64,000 nt of DNA from Linnemannia elongata (taxonomy: Eukaryota; Mortierellomycota; Mortierellomycetes; Mortierellales; Mortierellaceae): NCBI GenBank assembly GCA_036320915.1, contig JAXBDG010000001.1, positions 868,001 to 932,000 of the forward strand, read 5' to 3'. Below are positions 12,282 through 22,703 of the stretch, piece by piece. The notes under the pieces were generated by a model. It made no database searches. It was not told where the DNA came from and worked only from the letters and a program-made list of their open reading frames with translations. How positions within the stretch are numbered: the stretch's first letter is position 1; every line of letters begins with the position of its first letter. Both the position numbers and the translations under genes were made by a program.

Positions 12282-13232
12282 ACAGATATTGTCGGTGGCA
12301 AGCAAGCAAGCACACCAGCTCTCGTCAGAGCAACGAAATGTTGGACATGAGGGGTGAGTCAAAGGAACGAATTCCTCATTTTTCCTTTACCTTTGAAAAC
12401 AGATTACCGGCCCTCATCACTCTATCTGTCTCTTTTCTTTTCTTGGGTTATTTTTCAATCTAAGGCCACTGTCTAGATTGCGATGCCATCCTTGACACCC
12501 AAATCAATGTTGGGCGTGGTGTGCGTCTACTCGTGGTCATTTCAAAACGTCAGCTTATTACCGCCTTCTCCATCTCTCTCATCAGTCTTTTCCTTGTCTG
12601 TTCCCGGCGTTGTCTGTTCTCAGCATTGTTGACTCTCCTTCTTTTCCCCTGCTTTTTTTTTTTGGTCTATTTTCTCTTTAAGATGGTCAAATGAGAGCAA
12701 CAGCAGTGGTCAGCAAATAGGCAGAGGGGGAGACTCTTGGACGAATGAGAGGAATCATTACCCTAAGCATTTAATTTTGCGAACCGCAGCGGACGTTGCT
12801 TATTATTGAGGGTGCAACATGAGTGGCAGTGGCAGTGGCAAAAATAAGAGGAGCCCTAAATAAGGTAGCGGCGTGTCTGTGTTTGTGCATTGATTATTTT
12901 AGAGTCCGCACTAGCGGGTCGACAGACAAACACACAAAAAAAGGGCAGCAAACAATGAAGAAAACGACACTGAGTAACCAAGAAAGGGGAAAAGGCAAAG
13001 GAGATGAAATTGCCGAGGAAGGAAAGAAACGACAAATGATGAGTTTTCTGTGTGAGAGCAAGAGTAGATGACACTCTACCGTAGCAAAAAGTATGTACAT
13101 CTATGTATATCGCTATTTTGCTCTTCCTTATGCCTTTATTGTTTTTTTTTGCCACAACACCTCCGATCAAGGGTCTGTCTACTCACTTTGCTGGGTCCTG
13201 CGGTACAAAAAACTGCAGGGAACAGCTGCAGA

Positions 13233-13238
13233 TATAAA
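13233..13238 (+). promoter_or_regulatory. TATA box of the secreted Cys-rich gene
   Basis: TATAAA in the context GCAGATATAAAATATC, 153 bases before the start codon at 13391. A pyrimidine-rich stretch lies between them, the layout seen before other starts in this window. Confidence 0.55.
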
Positions 13239-13390
13239 ATATCATTCCGACCCTCGTTTTTCAGCTTTTCTTTTCTTTTTTTTCCTTCCTCCTTTTTGTT
13301 TTCCACTCCCTTTCCACCCATCCACCTTTTCGCCTTCCGACCTATACCCCACCCCTTTCCTCCTTTCCCTATTCTCACACTCATTTCATA

Positions 13391-14647
13391 ATGCGTTCAT
13401 TCACCAAAGTCGTCTCTTTCGCCGCTGCCGCCGTCGCAGCCTTGGCCATCTTGGCTCCTTCCTCCGTCCAAGCTCAGGAGGGTGTCACCTTCTATGACAA
13501 GAGAACTAGGGCAGCCAACGCCTTCGAGGCCTCTGGATATCAGCCTCTCATGATGTTGGCCGAGGGTCCTTACCCTTCTGCTGATACCGGCCTTGAGAAG
13601 AGAGCCATCGGAACTTGCGACCCTGGATACAGCGTGTGCACGTAAGTCAAGATACCACTACTGCAAGTTCGGGAGGCGGTATCAACCGTTGCAATTTTCT
13701 CGTGAATGAATTGAACTGCTTTTTAACGGCTTCTTTCATATTTTGTGTCCTTCATTCCTTTAGTGCCGCTGGAGGATACTGCTGTCCTACTGGATCCCTC
13801 TGCTCTCCTAGCTCTCGCCTCTGCTGCGACACTCAAACCCCTTATATCTGTGGCGGAACCAAGTGCTGCCCTGTAAGTCCACCCTTTTACGATCCTTCCC
13901 TCCACCTTCTCTAGCCAGGTTTCTGCAATTTGTTAGTATCTTTGTTTTTGCTCAAAGAGAACCAAACGCCGTCAAGAACGAAACACTGACATTCGGACAC
14001 ACATTGATCCCTTTAATATTTCTAGTACAACAGCTGTACTCTCTCTGGAGGCTGCGGTTGCCCTCCCACCAAAACCATGTGCGGAGACGGCTGCTGCTCC
14101 AACGGATGTGACAAGACCGGCCAGTTCTGTGCCTGTGGGGCCGATAAACCCGTCGACTGTGGTGGTAAGTTTCTCATTTCCTCTTCACCTCCTTTCTTCT
14201 TTCCTCGTTACCTCCTTTCCCCATTCCTCTTCACTTCCTTTCTCCTTCCCTTTATGCATCTATCCAATCCCTGCCTTCCTTCCCTCCTTCCTTCCTTCTG
14301 CCTTCTGCCTTCTGCCCTCTGATCCGCCTTGCCTTTCATTTTTCTCAGACGTTGAAAAGAAGAATTCATGTTTCGCGATCACATTTGTAAAGGCACCCAC
14401 AAAACAAACAACTTCGCTAACACAATCGATTCTGTTTTTCACTTCATTAGGACTGTACTGCTGCTCCATTGGCTCGACATGCAGTGCCGGAAGCGTATGC
14501 GCCGCCACGACCACCACTTCCGGCTTCGGAGACCTCCCTACCAACATTGCCAACATTGGTAATGGCCGTAACGCTGGTTCTGTCAAGCAGGCCTCCGCTC
14601 CCTTTGCCGCCGTCATGGCTGCCGCAGCTATTGTCTTTGGCGCATAA
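13391..14647 (+). CDS. Secreted cysteine-rich protein with predicted GPI anchor
   Basis: Exons 13391-13641, 13764-13872, 14026-14164 and 14451-14647 give about 231 residues. The N-terminus is a signal peptide (MRSFTKVVSFAAAAVAALAI, cleavage near VQAQ). A propeptide follows, ending in the dibasic site GLEKR, a typical kexin cleavage point. The mature part has many Cys residues, mostly in pairs: GGYCCPTGSLCS, RLCCDTQTPYICGGTKCCP, NSCTLSGGCGCPPTKTMCGDGCC and GLYCCSIGSTCSAGSVC. The pattern resembles granulin-like or small chitin-binding-like repeats, but I cannot assign a Pfam family with confidence. The C-terminus is a Ser/Ala region and a hydrophobic tail (FAAVMAAAAIVFGA) with no charged end, as in GPI anchor signals. 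Likely place: cell surface or wall. It lies tail to tail with the chitinase. Each Cys block is roughly one exon, which suggests growth by exon duplication. Confidence 0.85.
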
Positions 14648-14808
14648 TCTGGGTAGCAAGGACAATGCCTATGGAAGCTTTTTTTTCATTCCTTGACCTT
14701 TTTGGAATTAAAGAGAAACGCGGGTATATTTTTATTTAGGATGATGGTTCATAGTACTTAATAAAACCAAAGAGCCATTTTTTTTCTCGAACGTCTTCAT
14801 GATGCACG

Positions 14809-14851
<43 letters not shown>

Positions 14852-15150
14852 GCTTTGAGAAGAAGGAAAATGTTTTTGCTATGTTCGGAAAGGAATGGCC
14901 AAAAGCAATAAACCAGGTAAAAACAAGCGCGAAATGGTATGTCATGTGAAAGGGTCGCCCAGCGACGAAAGTGAGTTTTTTTATTGTATTTTGAAGGGCG
15001 GTATATCTTAGTAATGATCGCTTGCCACAGGCAAGGAAAAGTGATAATAGTTGTACAGATATTGTATGTAATAAGGATAATGAGTTCCAGCTCAATAGTG
15101 AGGGGGAGTGCTACAAGAAAAAAAATCCTCGGGTGGGTTAGGAGAGGAAT
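14648..15150. other. Convergent intergenic region with poly(T) tract
   Basis: Gap of 503 bp between two convergent stops. It contains a 41-base T run at 14810-14850 and AT-rich sequence likely to hold both polyadenylation regions. No open frame with family-like composition. Confidence 0.6.
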
Positions 15151-16895
15151 TTAGCAGGCACCACCATCCTTCCAGACACCCCAGGTGTTGGCGACATCGG
15201 GGGTCTCGTTCTGGGTCCACCAGGAGTTGGTGAAGAGGTGACCGGCATAGGTGACCTTGGTGCCGGAGGTGCCGTAGATAGTGTCTTTGTTCCAGGCGGC
15301 AACACCAGAGCAGATGCCGGTGGGAGGGGTTGTGGTGACGGGGCCCGAGGTGGTAGTGACAGTGGTGGTGACGGGGACTGAAGTGGTGGCGGTGGGGGTA
15401 GGGGCGACGGTGGTGGTGACGACGGGGCAGTTGGAGGTGCAGTGGATGTTCTGGAGGACGTTGATCAACTCGTTGTTGTAATCGTACGACATGTCCCAGA
15501 GCATGACTCCACGGACACCGGCGTTCTTGGCATAGTTGACCTTGATGGTCAAGGACTGGGGATCATCGTAAGAGATGAAGGTGTTGGCACCAGTTCCGAA
15601 CAACCAAGGGGTTTGGGTGGCATCGTCCCAGTAGCGGGTCCAGCCGGTGGTGGGGGTAGTGACGCCTCCGGTCAAGATGTTGCCACGGATCTCCTTCCAC
15701 TTCCACATGCCAGAGTAGACCGATCCTTCGTTGCAGAAGAAGTTAATGTCGTTGCGGTCAGCTGGGCCTCCCTTGGGGGTGACGTTGGTCTTGTTGACGT
15801 ACATCGAGATGGGGTTCTGGGTGTTCATGTTGACGGTGGTAGTGACCGAGCGACCGTAGAAGGCAGTGCCGACGACAATCTTGGAGAGGGGGAAGCCGGC
15901 GCCAGACCAGGCAGCAATACCCTGGGTGAAAGAGAACTGATCGGCCTTGCCGACGGGTCCGTTGTTGAAAGGGGCGTTGGGGCCAGTGGTGGCACTCCAG
16001 GAGCCCATAATGTCGTAGGCCATGATGGAGACCCAGTCAAAGTAGGCGGCAAAGGCAGAGACATCAGCCAAGGGCTTGCCGTCGGTACCATCGAAGGGCT
16101 GGACGCGAACAGCGGCAGTCAAGAGCTTGCGGTTGTTGGGGAACTCCAAGTCGAGCTGGGCACGGAGCTCGCGGAGGAGGACGAGGTAGTTGGCAGAGTC
16201 GTTGGGCGAGACGGTGTTGCAGATGGCACCGGGACGGCCGGGGTACTCCCAGTCGAGATCGATACCGTGCATGTTCCAGCCATCAGGGGTGTCGGCGTAG
16301 TCGGGGAGGGTGTTGTTGCGGACAAAGACCAAGGCGTTGTTGATGAAGGTCTTGCGGAGACCGGCATCGGCGGCAATGGTCGAGAGGGTCTGGGAACCGG
16401 TCCAGCCTCCAATGGACATCAGAATTGGGACACCGTACTCGTTACCGCGCTTGACAAGAGCCTTGATGTTGTTTCCGTCGTAGTAGCGGTCAAAGAAGAT
16501 GTCAGTGACCTTGGCGTTGCGCTTGGCGGTGACACCGAAACCGCTATTAAAGAGGAGTGAGGTGAAAGAATGTGTGTGTGTGTGGGTTAGAGCTCGTTTC
16601 TTGATTCGCTGAAAGGAATTAGAAATGTGATGTCCGAGCGCTCAATTGAGAAATGTCGAGTGATCGCAGTGGGTGCAGGAGAGTACAAGAGTCGGAGTAT
16701 GCAGAATGGAGCGGAAGATACTTACTAGTTGATGTGGGTGTACTTGGTCATGTCGAGGGACGCGACTGGGACATCACCCCATGGAACCCAGTATCCGAGG
16801 ACGACGTTGGGCTTGGCAGCGCGCTTGACGGGGGCGGGAGCAGCCGAGGCGACTGCGATGGCTGTGGCAGCCAATGCGAGGAGTGAGATTCTCAT
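15151..16895 (-). CDS. GH18 chitinase with C-terminal CBM5/12 chitin-binding module
   Basis: Secreted endo-type chitinase that hydrolyses beta-1,4-GlcNAc polymers. Exons 16895-16726 and 16543-15151 give about 520 residues. It starts with a signal peptide (MRISLLALAATAIAVASA) and a short pro-region ending in a dibasic KR (APVKR). The GH18 barrel begins at VVLGYWVPWG. Strand 3 carries LMSIGGWTG and strand 4 carries MHGIDLDWEYPGRPG, whose Glu near residue 156 is the expected proton donor. Later come DWVSIMAYDIMGSWS and KIVVGTAFYGRS. Next is a Thr/Pro-rich linker. The last 50 residues have the aromatic pattern of CBM5/12 (AAWNKDTIYGTSGTKVTYAG, then NSWWTQNETP and WGVWKDGG). All key residues are present. 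Wall remodelling, chitin nutrition and mycoparasitism are all possible roles. The long frame on the opposite strand is a compositional shadow. Confidence 0.96.
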
Positions 16896-19800
16896 GGTTG
16901 GGAGAGGGATTTAAGGAGGTGTGGGGAAAGGAGAAGAGAGAAAGAAAGAGAGAGGAGAGGAGAGAGAGGAGAAGGTGAGAGAAGAAGATGAGGATGAGGA
17001 TGAAGAAGAAGAAGGAGAATTTGGGGGGAAAGTTCGGACGCTTTTATAATGTTTTTTTTTTGTCTTGGGTCCTTGATGTCGAGAAGGATGGGCGAGAAGG
17101 AGCTGTGAGCGTGAAGGCGAAGGGGTGGAGATTGGTTATTCCTTTGGAGCGAGTGGAAGTGACAAGGGATAGGTAGTGACTGAATGAATGAATTAGTGAG
17201 TGAGTGACCTCAAGTGATTAAAGGGATGGATATTCTATTCAGGAGGAAATGCCTTCAGGGGCTATATCTCATCATATTGTGTATCGTATGGATGGGAGAG
17301 GGGGAAGGAACGACTGATGTGGAATCGATTCAGAGCAAGGTGGAATAGGCGCGCGGATGCTATTCAATGGAAGTCATTAAAGGTACCCATGCCACTTAGT
17401 GCAATAACAACCTTCCATTCAATTCAAGTGCACTTTTTACTTGCTCTCTTTGCAATGGCTCCAATCAGCGTTTTTTATCGGATGGTTTCTTTTGTGGTTG
17501 TCGTTGTTTTGTCGATGACATTTACTGTTTTTTTTTCTCCTTGTTGCATAGAGCCGATTATCAGTATACACAACACTCTCGCAACCAATCAAGCTCCCCC
17601 AGAATGGACAGGTCTCCGTGGGTAGACAACAGACAAGGTTTTGTTTTATCGCCAATGGAGGAGAGAGAGAACACTCTCAGATGTTGATTGAAATGAGGTG
17701 TGAGTGAGTGAACAGAGTAAAGTTGTGAGCAAAAGCAGGGTCTCGACAAGAACAGAGAGAGGGCACAAGGGCCCTGATTATGCAGCCTTGTCATCCCCTC
17801 GCCTCCTCACCCTCCTTTTTGATCGATTGATATCCTACTGGTCAAAAGGGTCGAACCCACTGTATTTGTTTGTTTTAATATCGGTCTTTTTCACATCGGC
17901 ATTGAATAGAGAGACAAGCAATATGCCCATGTTAATGTCATATCATCCCTTGCATGCATTTAATGTGAGCGCCATGGGACATGGAGATGGAGAGGGAGAT
18001 GGAAAAAGGTAATGTGATCCCTTTTCCCGTGGGTCAAGTTTGCCAGCCAGCCCATGGCTCTCTTTCCCTCTTGGTTTTGTTTACTGTGTCAAATGGTGCT
18101 TTTTTCTCTCTTTTCTGCATTGTCACGCCCCATCCAATTCTCTTTTCCTTTCCTTAACATTTTTGGTCCTGAACGCGTCCAAAGCGACAACAAGAGCAAC
18201 ACAAAGTATGCAATTGGGTGTATGTGTATTTTTTCTCTATTGAACCCCCCCCCCCCTCTGGCTCTGGGTAAGAGTAGACCAGCAAGGCAACAAACACGAC
18301 GTATACACGAACGAAGCTAACCCTAATCAGCGCATAATCTCGAAAGCTTGATTGTCGATGCATCATTTTGATTGGAAGAGGGGCTCTTTGTTTTTGTTTT
18401 TGTTTTTCGCCCCACGGGTTTGCGTATTGTTTTTTTTTGCTTGCCCATGGGGGCAATCAATTGTTTTTGTTGTCCTCGTACAGGCATACAGGACATGGTT
18501 TTGGCCCTTTTTCACCAGACCCTGAACTCTCTCTCTTGTCTTATTCAGCAAAGGAGCAACCAGCGCCATTCCTCCTCATCTCTCTATCAATCCCGCTGCA
18601 CCTCTATCCCACCCCACTCCCATCATCATACATCATCATCCAACAAGGATTTTATTCTTTCCCGGTCATTGAAATCACTATGCATAATCGATAAAGTAAA
18701 CCATGGCGCTCTTCCTTCCCCAGGTGCCTACTAAAGCTCTGTGGGCGTGCGAAAAAGCCCTACCCGGCAGCCCATCGATAGAGCCTTTTACGCCAAGCAA
18801 CCTAAAAAGGTCATACGACTTCTTTTCTTTGATAGAAGCAAACTCTACTGTCATCCGAAGAGCTTCTTTTGAGGTTCAGAAAGGCTGAACCGAACCCTTT
18901 TTACCTTCACCACGTCTGGGCCTTGAAGTGGGTTGAGGTTTGGTATCCAGTCGAACCAAGTCTTTATCCCAGTCCAATGGAATAGCCTTTCGCGATAGAA
19001 ACGACACTAAAAAAACTCACACGCCACTTCCGTCGCCGACTCCGTATCCACATTTTATTGTTGTCTGGCGTCGGCTTTATCTTTTTTTACCTCTTCCTCG
19101 ACACCAACATTGCGCGCTCGATCACTCTTCTCCTTTACTCGCTCTCCCCCGCTCGTTCCTCTTCTTCTCGACCTAACGATCAAGATTATGCCGCCTTTTT
19201 CACTATCATCGACTATCAGTGAGTTATCACAAAACAAAAGGACCATTATCAGTCCGTAAACAAATACAAAGTTGTATGCTCCTTTGAGTCCACAATCCGT
19301 TCTCCATTCTCTTTCTCCATCTTTTTTTTCTCATCATCATAGCCCATCAAATTTTAAATAAAGACAAAATTCGGTATGGAAGGATATGCCCATGCACCCA
19401 TGCTAGTCGTTTAATTATCAAAGGTACAATCGCAATTAAGGGATAACGGAGAGAGAGGACCGGTGAATGTCAGGGGGTGAATGAAAGATGTAGAAAGGTT
19501 GGAAGAATGAGAAGGCAAAGGGGGTGGGGACAGGGGGAGAGAGGGGAAAGTGAGAGACGTAGTCAACAACAACATAAACGGACCCACGTTAAAGTTTAGG
19601 TCCAGGGGATAGATTGGAGAGTTGAGATGATTGATAAAGGGAGTTGCGATCAAAAAACACAAACGACTGCAACAACATCAACAACAACAACAACAAAGGC
19701 AAAGAAAAAAAAAGAATACTATAAGGAAGAGGGCTCTTGGACCGGACTAGCCCTTTGTGTCCCCTTCCGCTTTTTAATGGTATTGAATGGTGAAAGAGGC

Positions 19801-20912
19801 TGTTTGTTCAGTCAAAATACTGGTTGTTTGTTGTTCAGACAGCGGTATGTTTGTTATTTCGTGTCTATTCTAACCCGATTGGCGTAAATGTAGCCCATCA
19901 GTACCATCAAAACCGACGCCTGTTCCTGAATTTTAATCAAGTACAGTAAGACCAATAAGCTAACGACTGATTTCATATATCTCGTTCCTGAATTATTACT
20001 GATGGAATGAATAAATGCCAGGAGAGAAGAGAAAGCTACATACCCTATCCTGCCCCTTTTTTTTTCTTTAAACCATTTGCATGCATTCGTCAAATCACGA
20101 ATGGGTTCGGCCTTTTGAACTCTCTTTCCTTCCTCCTTGTCTCTCGTGATCACTCTAAGAAACTCTTTTTATCTCATCCAATCGGCCAATCATCGCGCTT
20201 GCCAAACATGCGCCTCCCTTTTCGTTCGTTTCTTCTCCTCGTCTGTCTTCCGTTTGTTGTCGCTCCATTTTTTTTCTCGTGCTTTTCTCACTCTCTGAAA
20301 TACCTATCAGGCATAAACAGTGAAATGCCCTGCATATATATTTTGTAATATCAGTGAAGAAGTGAGACCCTGGACTATTAGATAAAACAAAACATTCTAA
20401 CAACAAAACAACTGATTACGGCCGATTACCCGCTCCGCAGGCGACAACAACAAACAAACACACAATCAAGCAAACGATATACAACAAGAGCATCATAGTC
20501 GCTGGGTAGAGGTAAGAGGGGGAGGTGATTTCTCGGAGACAAGGGTAGCATTAACAGACGACAAAATTAACAGAAAATAGAACAACAAGAAAGGTCCTTT
20601 CCCCCCTGTCTGGTTTGTAATCGGCATCGCGATCAAAATAGCGATCATAATATTGTGAAAGAAAAACTATCCGTGTTACCTTTCTATACCCCTCCCCCCC
20701 CCCCTCCTTTTCTATTCTCCTTTTCTCATGTGCATATCATTGTACACCGCGGAATATCCGTGGATACATTTTTTTCTATTTTTTCCTCTAATCTCACTAT
20801 CGATCAACGACGTGTTCACACATGCCTTTTTTTTTCTCTCTCTCTCTTTTACTTTGTGCGATGTACAAAAAATACTATCAGATTGGAAGGGTGCACAAAA
20901 AAACAAAAAAAA
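16896..20912. other. Long gene-poor intergenic region
   Basis: About 4 kb without a gene I can support. It has purine-rich sequence just upstream of the chitinase start, a TATA box near 17043, pyrimidine-rich stretches (18040-19180) and many short unrelated open frames of low-complexity composition. One tRNA-like B-box on the minus strand near 17857-17872 was considered and rejected. Confidence 0.55.
17043..17048 (-). promoter_or_regulatory. TATA box of the chitinase gene
   Basis: TATAAA on the minus strand (context ACATTATAAAAGCG), about 150 bases upstream of the chitinase start codon at 16895. The spacing is like that of the neighbouring secreted-protein gene. Confidence 0.5.
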
Positions 20913-22124
20913 CTACCAAATATCAGCCCCAATCTGATCATCGTCGCCTGCCAAGACCAAGACCGCGCCGTCCTTGTACCCCTCAATTCCAAAGTACTTT
21001 TGAAAGAGGTGTGCCTGCTCCTCCTCATCCTTCGCCAGGACGACCTCCATCCCACCCTTTTCCTCGTCCGCCTTGGGATAATACCCAGAGCCAGAAGCAT
21101 GCTGAATCGTCAGCTTCATCCCCTGCATTGACACCTGTCCCATCAACTCAATCGCTCCATCATCGCGTCCACAACGAAGAAGGGGCTTGACCGCACAGGG
21201 CTCAGGAGGACTAGTCGAGGTAGTCGATAGGGACATGTAATAATGGATCTGCATCAACTCGGCAAAAGTAGCCTCCTTCTCCAAGAAAGTATAATAAGGG
21301 TACCAGATCTGCGAGTTGTTGCCCATTCGGACAGACAGATTCCAACGAATGGTGTTTTCGCTGTTGTTGTACTCGCTGATGTCGTTGATGCTAAGAATGC
21401 TGGTGTGATGGTGGCTAGAGGTTCGGAACTGTTTGCCCATCACCCCGCGGCCTTGCGTTGGACTAGCGGTATTATCGGTGGGGAGTTCGATTGGGTCGAG
21501 GAGAGAGTACTTGGCCAGACCAACATCGACCAGGTACCGCTTCTTGACGGCGGGAGTAGAATCGGGTGACAACGACAACAAAGATGGTGATGTAAACGAC
21601 GACGACGGGATCCCAACAAGCAGCATCTGATGTGTCTCCCACCCCGAGGCATCAACACCCTCAAACGATTCCAACTCACGCACCTCCTCCTCCGAAACCC
21701 CATCCTTACTCGCTTCCTTCTTCAAACGCTCCGAGATCCGGTCATAGTCAAAGACAACCTTGGCCTTAGCAAGCACGACCTCAAAACCAAGGGCCTGCAG
21801 AACCTCACCCAAAAGGATATTGAGCTCAAGACAATACCCGCCTCGACGATCGACCACCAGCTTTCGAAAGAGGTCCTCGGTCGAGAGACTGAACGGGGGC
21901 GACAGGAACTTTGGTTTCTTCTTGTCATACTGAATATCTTCGGTAAGGTCATTCTGGGGGACGATCGGGCGCCAGTGGAGGGAGAGAGTCTCGTACGGGA
22001 TCGACATCAACTGGTGAGCCTGGATCAGTCGGAGAAGTTGAAGGGATGGGCCAGTGGTTTGACTAGGTCGGTAGTCGAACCCAATTCTCTGAAAGTAGAG
22101 GGACAGCTGTTCTTGGGTAAGCAT
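20913..22124 (-). CDS. Arylamine N-acetyltransferase family protein
   Basis: Acyl-CoA-dependent N-acylation of arylamines or hydrazines in the cytosol; fungal members also detoxify plant benzoxazolinones using malonyl-CoA. Intronless, 403 residues from MLTQEQLSLYFQRIGFDYRP, the classical NAT start; an upstream in-frame ATG at 22289 was not used because its extra residues look like leader sequence. The catalytic triad is visible: Cys98 in RRGGYCLELN, His165 in WETHQMLLVG and Asp200 in RYLVDVGLAK. Family proteins are usually about 280-330 residues, so this one is long. The extra length is in charged or Ser-rich insertions, for example DYDRISERLKKEASKDG before the His and a Ser-rich loop before the Asp. 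A TATA box lies at 22248-22253. It shares a 579-bp divergent promoter region with the Crinkler-like gene. Substrate unknown. Confidence 0.93.
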   Translation of the reverse strand: MLTQEQLSLYFQRIGFDYRPSQTTGPSLQLLRLIQAHQLMSIPYETLSLHWRPIVPQNDLTEDIQYDKKKPKFLSPPFSLSTEDLFRKLVVDRRGGYCLELNILLGEVLQALGFEVVLAKAKVVFDYDRISERLKKEASKDGVSEEEVRELESFEGVDASGWETHQMLLVGIPSSSFTSPSLLSLSPDSTPAVKKRYLVDVGLAKYSLLDPIELPTDNTASPTQGRGVMGKQFRTSSHHHTSILSINDISEYNNSENTIRWNLSVRMGNNSQIWYPYYTFLEKEATFAELMQIHYYMSLSTTSTSPPEPCAVKPLLRCGRDDGAIELMGQVSMQGMKLTIQHASGSGYYPKADEEKGGMEVVLAKDEEEQAHLFQKYFGIEGYKDGAVLVLAGDDDQIGADIW

Positions 22125-22703
22125 TTCTTTTAGCTTCTTCGAAATACTACAGAAAATTGTGTAAGGAATGTGGAGCCAAACACTGAAGAGTGGTGGAGCT
22201 GAAGAGGTTATGGGAAACGGAGAAGAAGGCCGTGTTCGGAGGGAGTCTTTATAGGCGAACAAATAAAGTACGCGCAGCACTTGGGTCATTGGGTTGAAGG
22301 GTCGTGTAAGGTTTTCCGCGGTAGCAAAACTCCATTGCTCTCAAGGTACATGAGTTGATTGATGGGCTATGGTGATGGACCCTAACCTGGCTTGCTTTGA
22401 GTATGCGTAGCATGAACAAAGGCCTGCGTAAACGGATGCGCGGCAGTATGATAAATGAATGGTTCTTGGGAAAGAAGAAAGAAAGAATTAATAACAAGCA
22501 TAACACGATGCGTGGGGCGAGGACAGGTCCGCTGTAACTGAAACCTGTCGTGCCTGACAGCTGACGACCACTGTGTGATCAATGGTGACTGCTTTTGCAA
22601 CACCATGTTTTCATTTTTCGAAGGGCCGTATTCTTTTTTTTTTCTTTCTCACCAACCTACTCTCGAACTCGAAAAAAAAAGTCCAAAGACAGACTTAGCA
22701 AGG
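22125..22703. other. Divergent promoter region (NAT / Crinkler-like gene)
   Basis: 579 bp between divergent start codons. It contains a TATA box for the NAT gene and a T-rich/A-rich stretch near 22635-22680 just before the other start. No further open frame supported. Confidence 0.5.
22248..22253 (-). promoter_or_regulatory. TATA box of the N-acetyltransferase gene
   Basis: TATAAA on the minus strand in context CGCCTATAAAGACTCCC, about 125 bases upstream of the NAT start codon. Confidence 0.5.

Larger units (their letters stand above)
11041..13390. other. Intergenic region between divergent genes
   Basis: About 2.35 kb between eIF5 and the secreted Cys-rich gene. It holds a coding-like fragment (listed separately), a (TTG)n microsatellite at about 12257-12281 and a TATA box for the downstream gene. 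No other supported feature. Confidence 0.6.

Noticed and set aside
15442..16560. Open frame of 372 codons on the plus strand opposite the chitinase
   Set aside because: It lies wholly antisense to a complete GH18 gene. Its Gly/Val/Asp-rich composition is what the reverse of GC-rich chitinase codons produces, and it has no domain features.
17840..17885. Possible tRNA on the minus strand (B-box-like GGTTCGACCC)
   Set aside because: The T-arm does not pair beyond the loop and no A-box, anticodon arm or acceptor stem can be drawn.
22125..22289. Longer N-terminus for the N-acetyltransferase from an in-frame ATG at 22289
   Set aside because: The added residues span the TATA box and leader, and the family normally begins at the MLTQEQ-type start.
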